Shown piece by piece: positions 38,301 to 46,291 of a stretch of DNA of 64,000 bases. The notes beneath the pieces were generated by a model, which did not search any database, had not been told where the DNA came from, and saw nothing but the letters and a program-made list of their open reading frames with translations. This DNA is from CAYMEV01 sp964389675 [NCBI: uncultured Candidatus Sumerlaeota bacterium] (GTDB lineage: Bacteria > CAYMEV01): contig CAYMEV010000001.1 of NCBI GenBank assembly GCA_964389675.1, forward strand, positions 87,765-151,764. The letters run 5' to 3'. Each line of letters begins with the position of its first letter. Position 1 is the stretch's first letter. The translations under genes and the position numbers were made by a program.

Positions 38301-38389
38301 ACGTCTATGCTGATGGCCTCTCCAGATACAGCAGCTGTCATTATTAAAAAAATGGCTGCCATTATAAATATTCTATAGGACTTTAACAT
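35333..38389 (-). CDS. Secreted gingipain-type C25 cysteine peptidase, dispersed member
   Basis: This 1018-residue protein starts 11 nt after AGGAGG. A signal peptide (1-23) is followed by a propeptide-like region and a C25 domain (about 222-615) with H460 in MATHGG and nucleophile C494 in ACTSNAF. A CARDB-like beta domain (about 615-735, NNGLPNIGE) follows, then the DNRTQVIY beta module (740-910) and a C-terminal fibronectin-like domain (TLSEVDLLGWNIYR) ending in SETWKIRMVYN. The last two modules are closest to the C25 protein at 1881, and the CARDB-like one resembles that of the M14 protein at 5401. It lies in the glycan locus, upstream of a GT4 gene, away from the main cluster. It should act on extracellular protein. 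Confidence 0.88.
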   Translation of the reverse strand: MLKSYRIFIMAAIFLIMTAAVSGEAISIDVHFDPDRLEIKKAEGFCRVWYDDINAFSFAREGDPDLPAFMLRVLIPENTSVSGITANESERSFIGRFAPYPFQGYEIISKPGRNFIQPNKGVYGSGLVYPSERIILQSTGRIRGFNVLYFAYCPFEYDTSADELYLYKDLGFEIFLEYADEKELAKYRGNSVFNGMVRSLVENPEDLELFYPSKLDLNRKATDYDMLIITTDSLKPAVETYASFREESGISSVILTVSDISSSYSGETVQLKIKNCISQYVQNNNITYVFLVGDGGDNSTYSVPDQNVYGYLDFKKESDNTLPGDVFYTCFDSQFDWDADNDGRLGEMNVDNADISPDVIIGRLAVRTQQQILDYLSKVDEYNESVHLPEFAENMLLSGVMLWTSGDAEAKSEMMYSEFIQPYWPVHNKYTLYDSVTTVSVSTLSNLLNQGMNLFHMATHGGVTVWGMESGADFYSSDALALDNTPGIIITIACTSNAFDPEVSSPSDPCMGEAFVRNANGGSVIYIGASRYGIGTYAHDQHGPSFSYDDWIFRYVLEDTYQHNIGAAFTQSKVQLVGTANSDYSFRWVHFCHNLLGDPSIEANTSVLIEGPHPVYNNFSIDDSEGNNNGLPNIGETFDLDINLKNLGNQAAINLNGVLSSDSQYVTILQDNSDYPSIPSGGNAYNNSPYKIQISGDCPHGTNVQFTLDWTCTLGSGTFDFDMRITSENILSIGSGNSTVDYAPLYTYYHDNRTQVIYRASELGGFPSTMHALSIYVAELPGMVLNNWTIRLKHTSKQDYDTSAVFESTGWTVVYQNNETISQTGWVEFIFSTPFEYNGTDNLMVDLSFNNSSWTYEYGECYWSSTSNKRSIYAYTDSYNGDPLDWASGNSPSVYSLSSIINMEIIITLDNPPEGVELDYFTAEASGSQVSISWGTLSEVDLLGWNIYRQSARKVSPFVSYPPVKLNSSLLPGQGGPSEPFDYQYSDLIVAGRPFFYILEAVYAGSGSETWKIRMVYN

Positions 38390-38566
38390 AAAATAAATAG
38401 CCTCCTTATTCAGTTCCTTATTATATAATCAGAAAAGCTCATATCGTTCAATAATAAAATATTGGAAATATATTCGTGATTGAGTTTTTAAGATTTTTAT
38501 AGATATCAGCAAAATAATAAATAATATAATTAATTGGCAATATGCAAAATGAAGCGCAGATAAATT

Positions 38567-39148
38567 ATGAAATTAAGACTTATTAAATACCTCAGGACAA
38601 AAATACACCATAGGATAGTGGTAACAAGAAGGTTCCTTAAAAGATCCAAATATACGAGGATATTCGGCAAGACGATCTTTCATCATGATCTCTGGCACCT
38701 GTCCTTAAGAAGCGTCACGCTTGCTGCGGCAGTCGGTACTTTTATCGCTTTCACCCCCACATACGGCGTTCAGGTCCTGCTTTCGATAACAGCTGCACTT
38801 ATGCTGAGGATAAACCTGCCCATAACCATACTTATGTGCATGCTGACAAATCCAGTAACAATACCATTTGTTTATTACTATCAGGCCAAACTCGGCCTGG
38901 CCCTGCTTGGTTCAGATTCCAGCATCAGGCTGACAGCAATAAGAAATCTCCCTGATATCATAAGGTTTTTCATAAGGTATACTGTCCCTTTATGGATCGG
39001 ATCTTTTATTACATCATCTCTTCTTGCTCTTATAAGCTATGGTTGCTCATATATGCTTTATAATTTTCTTTCTGAAACTCTCCCCCACCATAAGCCTCAC
39101 GTAAAAAATGTGGGCAATATTTTTATTGATAAACTTGAGGATCTGTAA
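38567..39148 (+). CDS. DUF2062 membrane protein
   Basis: A 193-residue protein with a basic N-terminus and three or four hydrophobic helices. It carries the DUF2062 signature: GTFIAFTPTYGVQ (about 62-74), then RINLPI and MLTNPVTIPFVYY. DUF2062 proteins occur alone or fused to glycosyltransferases or deacetylases; their function is not established. Its start lacks a strong ribosome site. It stands alone, 30 nt upstream of tRNA-Arg. Confidence 0.82.
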   Translation: MKLRLIKYLRTKIHHRIVVTRRFLKRSKYTRIFGKTIFHHDLWHLSLRSVTLAAAVGTFIAFTPTYGVQVLLSITAALMLRINLPITILMCMLTNPVTIPFVYYYQAKLGLALLGSDSSIRLTAIRNLPDIIRFFIRYTVPLWIGSFITSSLLALISYGCSYMLYNFLSETLPHHKPHVKNVGNIFIDKLEDL

Positions 39149-39178
39149 TAGCGTTTCTCTTTTATCAGACTGTCTAAT

Positions 39179-39252
39179 GCTTCTGTAGCTCAACTGGACA
39201 GAGCACCTGGCTTCGGACCAGGGGGTTGGGGGTTCGAATCCTCCCAGGAGCA
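39179..39252 (+). tRNA. tRNA-Arg (anticodon TCG)
   Basis: A complete cloverleaf of 74 nt: acceptor GCTTCTG with CAGGAGC, D stem GCTC/GAGC, anticodon stem CCTGG/CCAGG with loop CTTCGGA, a 5-nt variable loop, T stem GGGGG/CCTCC with loop TTCGAAT, and discriminator A. The anticodon is TCG, reading CGA and possibly other CGN codons. CCA is not encoded. Nearby genes use mostly AGA/AGG, so CGN decoding is a minor need here. Confidence 0.95.
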
Positions 39253-39323
39253 TTATCTGCTTTTTTGCCTTCCTGGACTATTATATTAGTTTCCGAATTG
39301 CCATTCTAAGCTCAAATCTCGAG

Positions 39324-40490
39324 CTATCCGTAAGGGTACTTGTCCTTGACCGATTTTATGATATCATGAATTGAAACAAATATATCAACTAATTCAGGGT
39401 CAAACTGCTTACCTTTCTGTTCTTTTATATAATCAAATACATCGCCTTCTTTCCAGGATTCTTTATATGACCTCTTTGCAAGCAGTGCATCATAAACATC
39501 AGCAATTGCCACGATCCTACCCATTAATGGTATCAGGCTTCCTGCCTTACTGTCCGGATAGCCGGTCCCATCCCATCTTTCATGGTGGTTAAGTGCAATT
39601 TCAGCAGACATTTCATCCCATTCAGAGGTATAGTTTGAAAAAAGGGTATAGCCGAACATTGTATGCTGTTTCATCTGCTCAAACTCAAATGGGTTAAGCC
39701 TTGCATTCTTTTTTAGGATATTATCCGGTATTCCTACCTTACCGACATCATGAAGCATTGCTGCTATCCTGAGGATATCGCATTTGTGCTTTATTTCCTC
39801 CGGATTAATGCCTTTTATCTCACCCCACTTCTTATATATTTCAATACTGTATGCCGCTACCCTGTTTACATGCATTCCTGTTTCCTTGGGATCCCTGAAT
39901 TCAGACATCTTCACCATTCTCAGGACAAGCTCGCGGGTCATCTTTGCTTTTTCTATGGATGATGCCGCATTTACAATAAAGGGATTTATTAGAAGCCTGT
40001 CCTCTTCGGTGAACGGGGCCACTTTTCCTTTTTTATCCTTTTTGTTTATAAGCTGCAGAACACCGATAATATCATCTCTGCTTGTTATGATAGGAATGGT
40101 CAGAAGCGAAACCGTCCTGTAGGAGTATTTATTGTCAAATGAGCTGTCATGCGAGCATGGCAATCTGGGGTCGATTTCGTATGCATTGTCGATTATCAGG
40201 TATCTCCTTGTTTTGGCACAATATCCTGTAATAGACCTTTCATCTATTTCGATCTTCTCATTTTTATAATATGTCCTGCTTGGATCCCTCTTTATTGAAT
40301 CATTCTGCACATAGCTGAATTCAAGCTTATTTCCCTCAACAAGGTATATTGATCCCGCATCCGCATTAAGAAGGCTCCGTGACTCAGAGAGTATCCTTTC
40401 AAGGAGTATGTCTATATCCTTGATATGGTTGATCTTTTCAGTAATGTCAAATATATCCTTTAATTTCTCCTGGATATGCAACAAAATCAT
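39324..40490 (-). CDS. GAF and HD-GYP domain c-di-GMP phosphodiesterase
   Basis: The 388-residue cytoplasmic protein has an N-terminal GAF domain (about 20-180, with DAGSIYL and GVLQLINKKD) and a C-terminal HD-GYP domain (about 190-375). Metal-binding and catalytic elements are intact: H247 and D248 in MLHDVGKVGIPD, HxxMFGY, NHHERWDGTGYP with G310-Y311-P312. HD-GYP enzymes hydrolyse cyclic di-GMP, and the GAF domain probably binds a small ligand that tunes activity. It could link second-messenger levels to the glycan locus. It is monocistronic or transcribed after CysN (37-nt gap). Confidence 0.88.
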   Translation of the reverse strand: MILLHIQEKLKDIFDITEKINHIKDIDILLERILSESRSLLNADAGSIYLVEGNKLEFSYVQNDSIKRDPSRTYYKNEKIEIDERSITGYCAKTRRYLIIDNAYEIDPRLPCSHDSSFDNKYSYRTVSLLTIPIITSRDDIIGVLQLINKKDKKGKVAPFTEEDRLLINPFIVNAASSIEKAKMTRELVLRMVKMSEFRDPKETGMHVNRVAAYSIEIYKKWGEIKGINPEEIKHKCDILRIAAMLHDVGKVGIPDNILKKNARLNPFEFEQMKQHTMFGYTLFSNYTSEWDEMSAEIALNHHERWDGTGYPDSKAGSLIPLMGRIVAIADVYDALLAKRSYKESWKEGDVFDYIKEQKGKQFDPELVDIFVSIHDIIKSVKDKYPYG

Positions 40491-40527
40491 CCTCTCCCGT
40501 ATAATCGCATCACTTTTATCTTAAAAA

Positions 40528-42339
40528 TTACCAGGGTTTATATATTATACCCTTATCAACCAGAAGTTCTTTTATCTGATAGACCCCCTCATCCTGGCTC
40601 TTAACACTGTCGATCTGAATGTCATAAAGGATATTGGTGGTTATATCATCTCCTACCCATACAGTCTGTATCATATCAGGATTTACCGTTATCTTTATAA
40701 TCTCAAGGTCTTCCTGTGTCAGTTCCACTGCAGTTACAATCAGTATAACTCCTGAATCAAGCATAAGATGTGCGACCTCGGATAACCTTCGTATGTGCTC
40801 CTGCCTGTTATTATTCGCTCCCTTGATATCAGCATCGACGCCATAGAGAATATTGCCTATTCCCAGAAAATATACGATCTTGCCTTCACTGAAAAGTCGC
40901 GCTTCCAGATCCTTGGCAATCCTCTTCTTCCCGGCATCCTTGGTTCCTGTTATAATTATCAGGGTTGCTTTCTGATTGTATCTCTCAGCCCTTTGCTCAA
41001 AGGTAATCTTGCTTTTTTCCCACTTATAGTTCCTCAGCATTACCTTTTCTCTGAGCCAGTTCTGCTTATCCTCCAGGGACTCAGTTATAATACCGCCCCC
41101 GCATATCTGATAGTTGTCCACAAGGACAAACCTGCTAGTAGTCTTGTTTCTGCTGTTCTCATCAAAAGCAACTGCCCTGCTGAGCTTGATAATGCATTCA
41201 GCAACATCGTGCCGGTCTATAATCCTCTTATTATTGTCATATGACAGGTCTGAGGCGTCAACTACCTTAATGATCTCTTCTATTTTTGCCTTTACCTTTG
41301 TAGTGCAGAGCTTAAACAGATACTCCTTGCCGATAATGAGGGGGTTCCTGCTCAGCCAGAACAGGTTTGCCCTGAGCCTTGATGATATCTTGGGTTTTTC
41401 TTCAATTGAGTTTACAGCAATCTCACCCCTGGCTACATAGATCTGCTCCTGCAGTGTAAACCCCGTTGAATCACCTGCATAAGCACATTTTTTAGGCTCT
41501 GTATTAAATGATTCTATGGTCATCACCCTGCTTTTTTTCCCTGAAGGATAGAATATTACATTATCACCTGCACATATTTTACCGCTTTCAACAGCTCCCG
41601 CAATAATCCTTCTTGTATCATTGTGCTTTGTAAATTTATAGATATCCTGGACAGGCATTCTGAAAGGCTTATTAATATCAACTTTTTCAATGGCCAGCTT
41701 ATCGAGGATCTCTAGGACGGTAGCCCCGTTATACCAGGGTGTTAAACCGGAGTTTCCTGCAATATTGTCTCCATTCCTGCCGCTTACCGGTATGAAGCAC
41801 AGGGGGTCCACGTCTATATTCCTTAGAAATTTGCGGTAGCTGCTTTCTATAGAGTCATATATAGCTCTGTCATAGTCAATCAGGTCCATTTTGTTTATCA
41901 ATACTACTATCTGTTTTATACCAAGCATGGAAAGCATGTAGCCATGCCTTTTTGAGTTTTCCTGAATTCCTTCCCCGGCATCTATTACCAGAAGCGCCGA
42001 TTCAGCCCTCGAAGCTCCTGAGACCATATTTTTCAGAAACTCTATATGGCCCGGAGCATCAATAATTATATAGTTTCTCTTTTTCGTTTTGAAGAATACC
42101 CTTGCTGAGTCAATTGTAATACCCTGGGACTGTTCATCCTTGAGTGCATCCAGAAGAAATGCATATTCAAAGGGTTTTGAATTATTTTTGCAATAGGATT
42201 TAATTGCTTCCAGTTTTCCCTGAGGCAGTGAGCCTGTATCAGCTAAAAGCCTGCCTATAACAGTACTTTTCCCATGATCAACATGGCCCGCTATGACTAT
42301 ATTCATCTGTTCTTTTTTTTGTGTGCTGTTTTCCATCAT
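40528..42339 (-). CDS. cysN: Sulfate adenylyltransferase GTPase subunit with APS-kinase-like tail (CysN/CysNC)
   Basis: This 603-residue protein starts behind AAAGG. Its EF-Tu-like GTPase domain has G1 GHVDHGKS, an EQSQGITID switch, G3 DAPGH and G4 NKMD. Two beta-barrel domains follow (about 230-445). It couples GTP hydrolysis to APS synthesis by CysD. The last ~150 residues resemble an APS kinase: [14 protein letters not shown] corresponds to the family's DR-x-EN-x-RR-x-x-EVA region, and ILYGVDAD to its D-x-DN motif. But the P-loop reads GTKDAGKK (465-472), with lysine and arginine where APS kinase has serine/threonine. The tail may therefore be catalytically weak or dead. It lies 11 nt after cysD. 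Confidence 0.88.
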   Translation of the reverse strand: MMENSTQKKEQMNIVIAGHVDHGKSTVIGRLLADTGSLPQGKLEAIKSYCKNNSKPFEYAFLLDALKDEQSQGITIDSARVFFKTKKRNYIIIDAPGHIEFLKNMVSGASRAESALLVIDAGEGIQENSKRHGYMLSMLGIKQIVVLINKMDLIDYDRAIYDSIESSYRKFLRNIDVDPLCFIPVSGRNGDNIAGNSGLTPWYNGATVLEILDKLAIEKVDINKPFRMPVQDIYKFTKHNDTRRIIAGAVESGKICAGDNVIFYPSGKKSRVMTIESFNTEPKKCAYAGDSTGFTLQEQIYVARGEIAVNSIEEKPKISSRLRANLFWLSRNPLIIGKEYLFKLCTTKVKAKIEEIIKVVDASDLSYDNNKRIIDRHDVAECIIKLSRAVAFDENSRNKTTSRFVLVDNYQICGGGIITESLEDKQNWLREKVMLRNYKWEKSKITFEQRAERYNQKATLIIITGTKDAGKKRIAKDLEARLFSEGKIVYFLGIGNILYGVDADIKGANNNRQEHIRRLSEVAHLMLDSGVILIVTAVELTQEDLEIIKITVNPDMIQTVWVGDDITTNILYDIQIDSVKSQDEGVYQIKELLVDKGIIYKPW

Positions 42340-42350
42340 TTTCCGCCTTT

Positions 42351-43232
42351 CTACATGTATCCGTCTCTTCTTAATGTTTCAAGACCGCCTCCGTCATCCT
42401 TATCCTGTGCTCTGCCGGATCTTTCAGCTATATTGGAGAATTTGCCGGACCTGAGCTCCTCTATTATCTCCCCGACATTCTGTGAATCCGATTCAACCGG
42501 GAATGTGCAGGGATGGCATCCGAGAGACCTGTACCTTTTGCCATCTCCATGATTATAGTAAAGGGAGACTGTAGGGATATTCTCCCTTTGTATATACTCC
42601 CAGATATTAAGCTCTGTCCAGTCCAGGAGGGGGTGAATACGGACATGTGTCCCCGGTGCAAACTCCGTCTTGAACTGGTTCCAGAATTCAGGGGGCTGGT
42701 CGCCTATATCCCAGATGCTCTCTTTGTCCCTCGGCGAAAAGTACCTTTCCTTTGACCTGCTTCCCTCCTCATCAGACCTGGCGCCTACAATTACGCCGGT
42801 AAAGGGTTCTGTATTGGTATCAACTTCATACCTGCCTGTTTTGTGATTCATTATATACCTTTTCCCTTTACCGCTGAGAGTATCTTTAAGAGCATTCGTC
42901 TTAAGCAGCCTGCAGCATGTTATCCTGTCAACATTTCCGTCGGGGAAAGTCTGCTTTGCCTTCAAAGCCTCTTCATTCTGGCCGTATATCATGGTCAGGT
43001 TCCATTCAAGAGCAAGCCTGTCCCTGTATGTTATCATCTCAGGTATCTTAAAGGCGGTATCTATGTGTACCAGTGGAAAAGGGACATGCCCGAAAAAAGC
43101 CTTTCTGGTAAGCCATAGCAGGACAGTGCTGTCCTTGCCGATAGACCATAGCATGCAAAGGTTCTTAAAGTTATAGTAGGCTTCCCTTATTATAAAGATG
43201 CTCTTGTTCTCAATCTGTTGCAAATGATCCAT
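42351..43232 (-). CDS. cysD: Sulfate adenylyltransferase subunit 2
   Basis: At 293 residues, it is close to the usual CysD length. The N-type ATP pyrophosphatase PP-loop is WSIGKDSTV (about 29-37, usually SGGKDS), followed by [28 protein letters not shown], and the [10 protein letters not shown] and [13 protein letters not shown] motifs of this family. The C-terminus ([13 protein letters not shown]) is also typical. With CysN it makes adenosine 5'-phosphosulfate from ATP and sulfate. No APS/PAPS reductase or sulfotransferase is visible in the window, so I cannot tell whether the product feeds assimilation or glycan sulfation. Confidence 0.92.
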   Translation of the reverse strand: MDHLQQIENKSIFIIREAYYNFKNLCMLWSIGKDSTVLLWLTRKAFFGHVPFPLVHIDTAFKIPEMITYRDRLALEWNLTMIYGQNEEALKAKQTFPDGNVDRITCCRLLKTNALKDTLSGKGKRYIMNHKTGRYEVDTNTEPFTGVIVGARSDEEGSRSKERYFSPRDKESIWDIGDQPPEFWNQFKTEFAPGTHVRIHPLLDWTELNIWEYIQRENIPTVSLYYNHGDGKRYRSLGCHPCTFPVESDSQNVGEIIEELRSGKFSNIAERSGRAQDKDDGGGLETLRRDGYM

Positions 43233-43342
43233 TTAATTATCCTCTGTTTTCCTAATGTTAATTCCTTTTACATAATATCTATATTTTTATCAAGTAATTT
43301 TTAGCTTGATTATTTTACTAAAAATTATAATCTAGCCAATAT

Positions 43343-44128
43343 ATGTTAAACATAAAGGCTATTATAAGCGCTCTGCTGGCAATAATCCTCAGCGTTCTGG
43401 TAATATGCTCATGCTGGTTCTTGCTTAATATGAAGCATGCCAGGGAACTGCAGGCCCAGGGGTTCTTCATGAATAAATACCAGCCAAAGAATAAGAATTC
43501 CATTAATTTTTTAAAAAGGTCCATTTCAATGAATGATTGGGATTTCAGGAGCAAATGGTACCTTGCACAGATATATTTCAGCCATAATATGCTTGATGAT
43601 GCTGCCATACTGCTCCAGGACATACTGAGAGACCTTGATCTATCTGAAATAAGAATGCTTCTGTACAATACATATGCAAAAATGCAGGACTATGACAGCA
43701 TGGCAAGCCAATCTCTTGAAATATATAAACGCTACGGTTTCTCCGGCGACAGTTATAAGAAGTTAAGCAGGGGGCTGAATAACCTTATTGAATACAGGAT
43801 AATGTCAATAGCTTCAAGGAGCAGGCCCTCTGAGCTAGAAAAATTCATAAATTCAATATTCTCTACACCCTATAAGAATCTCCCATATGAACATTTCAGG
43901 GGGATCAAGCATGCTATTGATATGGACTGCCCGAAAGCGGCAGAATACTTTATTAAATACAACAGGATGTATATAAATAAGCAGATACTTGCACTCTATG
44001 CCTGCTGCCTGGAAAAAGAAGGCTATAAGCAGGGGGCACATAACCTTATAGAGGCAGAACGGCAGAATGTAAAAACAAATCCTGTTTCAAGGTTTATGGT
44101 GGATTTTTATGAAAACTGCAGGAAATAG
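43343..44128 (+). CDS. TPR-like membrane-anchored protein
   Basis: No specific family recognised. The 261-residue protein has one N-terminal transmembrane helix (about 5-28) and then tandem helical hairpins resembling TPR units (for example SKWYLAQIYFSHNMLDDAAILLQDIL at about 67-92 and the next repeat to about 130). Such proteins often scaffold membrane complexes. It overlaps the polymerase-like gene downstream by 20 nt, a strong sign of coupling, so it may assist that protein. No ribosome site is seen before the ATG; a TATAAT at 43326-43331 lies only about 12 nt upstream of it. Confidence 0.65.
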   Translation: MLNIKAIISALLAIILSVLVICSCWFLLNMKHARELQAQGFFMNKYQPKNKNSINFLKRSISMNDWDFRSKWYLAQIYFSHNMLDDAAILLQDILRDLDLSEIRMLLYNTYAKMQDYDSMASQSLEIYKRYGFSGDSYKKLSRGLNNLIEYRIMSIASRSRPSELEKFINSIFSTPYKNLPYEHFRGIKHAIDMDCPKAAEYFIKYNRMYINKQILALYACCLEKEGYKQGAHNLIEAERQNVKTNPVSRFMVDFYENCRK

Positions 44129-45434
44129 GATACCGGATACGGTCATATTGATTCTTTCAGTACTTGCGCTGGCTCTGTCGCATCTATATTTCAGCACTGC
44201 CATCATAGACCAGTTCAGGTTTCCTAAGCTGTTTATTCAAATGATCCTGCTCTCAGTTGCAGTTCTGGTATTTATTATAAGCCGCTTTTTTAGGCTTATC
44301 CCCGCATTTTCTAAAAAACTGTTCTATTTTCTTTATCTCTTTCTTGTCTTCGCATTAATTTCACATCTCCTCTCAGGTTCAGCAGGTGAAGGAATTCTTT
44401 ACCTTGCAGTCGCTTATATCCATGTACTGTTTTTTATTGCCCTCGTAAATATCCTTGGCAGAAACAGAACTTTCTTCCGCCTGATATTTGTATCAATGAT
44501 CATTATTTCTGTCCTGATTTCCATATATGCATTCCTGCAGGTGCTGAACCTTGACCCGATCTTCAAAATATCAGGCGAGAGGCTTGAATATTACAGGATT
44601 ACACGCTTCGCACCTACTGGATTTACCGGGAATACGAATATCTTTTCAGGAACAATGATCTCGGCAATCCCTATGCTTTTCTGCTTAATGCTTTATGCAA
44701 GGAAAAAAAGCAGGATATTTCTCTGGATATCAGCAGGTTTGATGCTTGTCCCCCTTATAGTATCAATGACAAGAGGTGTGATTGCAGGTATCCTTATTGC
44801 TTTTGCGTTCACAGTAATAAAGAAAAGGCATACCAGAACCGCCATAGTGCTTATAATATTACTTACTGCAGCCTTCTCGGTATACCTGGTGACATCAGAA
44901 AGCATGATGAGGGAAAGAATCGAATCAACGCTGACCCTGAAGGAATTAGGAATAAAATACAGGCTTAATATATACTATATATCATTCAGGATAATAGGTG
45001 ACCACCCCCTTTTTGGCACCGGGCCCAACACTTTCTACAGGGTTTTTTCACAATATAAATACAGATACCTTCAAAACCATCCTGATCTTCATGAAGATGC
45101 CGGTTTCATATCGCTTTCCAGGACCTTTCCTGAACAGGCCCATAATGATATTCTCCAGAATATATCAGAGCTCGGCATAATTCCGAATATATTCCTTTTG
45201 ATATTCTTTATATCAATAATGCTGAAGAAGCACGGTGAAAGCAATGAATTCTTCAGGCTACTGGGCGTCTCTGTCCCGGAAAGCTCCATAATCCAGTATT
45301 TGAAGCTTTCCATAATAATTTTCCTCATCAACTCCTTCTTCAACTTCCCCTTTCACTTTGCGGCATCAGGAATTAACTTTACCTTAACTGTCGGTCTTCT
45401 CTGTTCACTGCTATACAAAAAGATTGACAAATAG
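44109..45434 (+). CDS. Second O-antigen ligase/polymerase-type membrane protein
   Basis: This 441-residue protein has about eleven hydrophobic helices and a large external loop (about 295-350) with HPLFGTGPNTFYRVF...RTFPEQAHNDILQNISELG, the PF04932 signature (G-x-G-x-N-x-[FY] and a conserved H-N motif). It is distinct from the homologue at 24021. Given the other copy next to the flippase, this one may be the ligase or serve a second glycan. It overlaps the TPR-like gene and precedes a methyltransferase gene by 53 nt. Confidence 0.8.
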   Translation: MKTAGNRIPDTVILILSVLALALSHLYFSTAIIDQFRFPKLFIQMILLSVAVLVFIISRFFRLIPAFSKKLFYFLYLFLVFALISHLLSGSAGEGILYLAVAYIHVLFFIALVNILGRNRTFFRLIFVSMIIISVLISIYAFLQVLNLDPIFKISGERLEYYRITRFAPTGFTGNTNIFSGTMISAIPMLFCLMLYARKKSRIFLWISAGLMLVPLIVSMTRGVIAGILIAFAFTVIKKRHTRTAIVLIILLTAAFSVYLVTSESMMRERIESTLTLKELGIKYRLNIYYISFRIIGDHPLFGTGPNTFYRVFSQYKYRYLQNHPDLHEDAGFISLSRTFPEQAHNDILQNISELGIIPNIFLLIFFISIMLKKHGESNEFFRLLGVSVPESSIIQYLKLSIIIFLINSFFNFPFHFAASGINFTLTVGLLCSLLYKKIDK

Positions 45435-45487
45435 CTGTTATGGATTACATAGATATCAATCTTAAATTTTCCACAGGATATTAAGAC

Positions 45488-46252
45488 ATGAAAATAACTC
45501 AGAACAAAAACTGGTATCTGATTAAATCTGCAGTACCAAAGTGCCTTTACGATCCCCTGCTTCAGCTTTACTACAAAATTACCAGGCTGGTGTACCTGGG
45601 CAGCAGGCTTTATTGCCCGATATGCCAAAAAAGCCATGGGAAGTTCAGGTCAAAAGGATGCCCTAACTGCGGATCTTTTGTAAGGCAGAGAGTGCTGTGG
45701 CTTTTTCTTAAGAGAAAGACCAATTTTTTTTCTGCCAATCTCAGGGTTCTGCATTTTGCACCGGAGCTATTTTTCTACAGGAGATTCAGAAATCTTGAAA
45801 ACCTTGACTATCTGTCTGCCGATCCATGCTCTCCCCGTGCAATGATAAAGGTCGATATGGAAAAGATCCAGTTTCAGGATAATTCGTTTGACGTTGTAAT
45901 AAGCAGTCATGTTCTTGAACATGTCAATGATGATATAAGGGCTATGAAAGAGCTCTGCCGTGTTCAGAAGCCAGGCGGATGGTCCATACACCTTGTGCCC
46001 ATAGTATATTCAAGGAGCACAACATACGAAGACCCTGCCATAGTAAAACCTGAAGCAAGGACCCAGTATTACGGATGTTTTGACCATAAACGTGCTTATG
46101 GGACTGATTATAAAAACCGGCTCGAATCAGCAGGCTTTGAAGTTGAAATAATCAGGGCTGAAGAATTCTGTACAGGTGAAGAGATCGAAAGGATGTGCCT
46201 TGACGGGGAATTTGAAATATATTACTGCAAAAAACCTGCTTCAGGCGAATAG
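45488..46252 (+). CDS. Zinc-ribbon class I SAM-dependent methyltransferase
   Basis: A 254-residue protein with an N-terminal four-cysteine motif (CPICQ...CPNC, about 40-60) that looks like a zinc ribbon, then a class I methyltransferase fold (about 85-230). The SAM-binding region begins RVLHFAPE rather than a classic glycine-rich loop, and motif DNSFDVVISSHVLEHV (about 137-152) is typical of Methyltransf_11 members. Context suggests methylation of a sugar or lipid in envelope synthesis, but no substrate can be read. It has a transcription direction and spacing consistent with one unit from 43343 to 47224. Confidence 0.75.
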   Translation: MKITQNKNWYLIKSAVPKCLYDPLLQLYYKITRLVYLGSRLYCPICQKSHGKFRSKGCPNCGSFVRQRVLWLFLKRKTNFFSANLRVLHFAPELFFYRRFRNLENLDYLSADPCSPRAMIKVDMEKIQFQDNSFDVVISSHVLEHVNDDIRAMKELCRVQKPGGWSIHLVPIVYSRSTTYEDPAIVKPEARTQYYGCFDHKRAYGTDYKNRLESAGFEVEIIRAEEFCTGEEIERMCLDGEFEIYYCKKPASGE

Positions 46253-46291
46253 ATAAAATATATTTCACAATAATCGGAGAAGCGTGTATAT

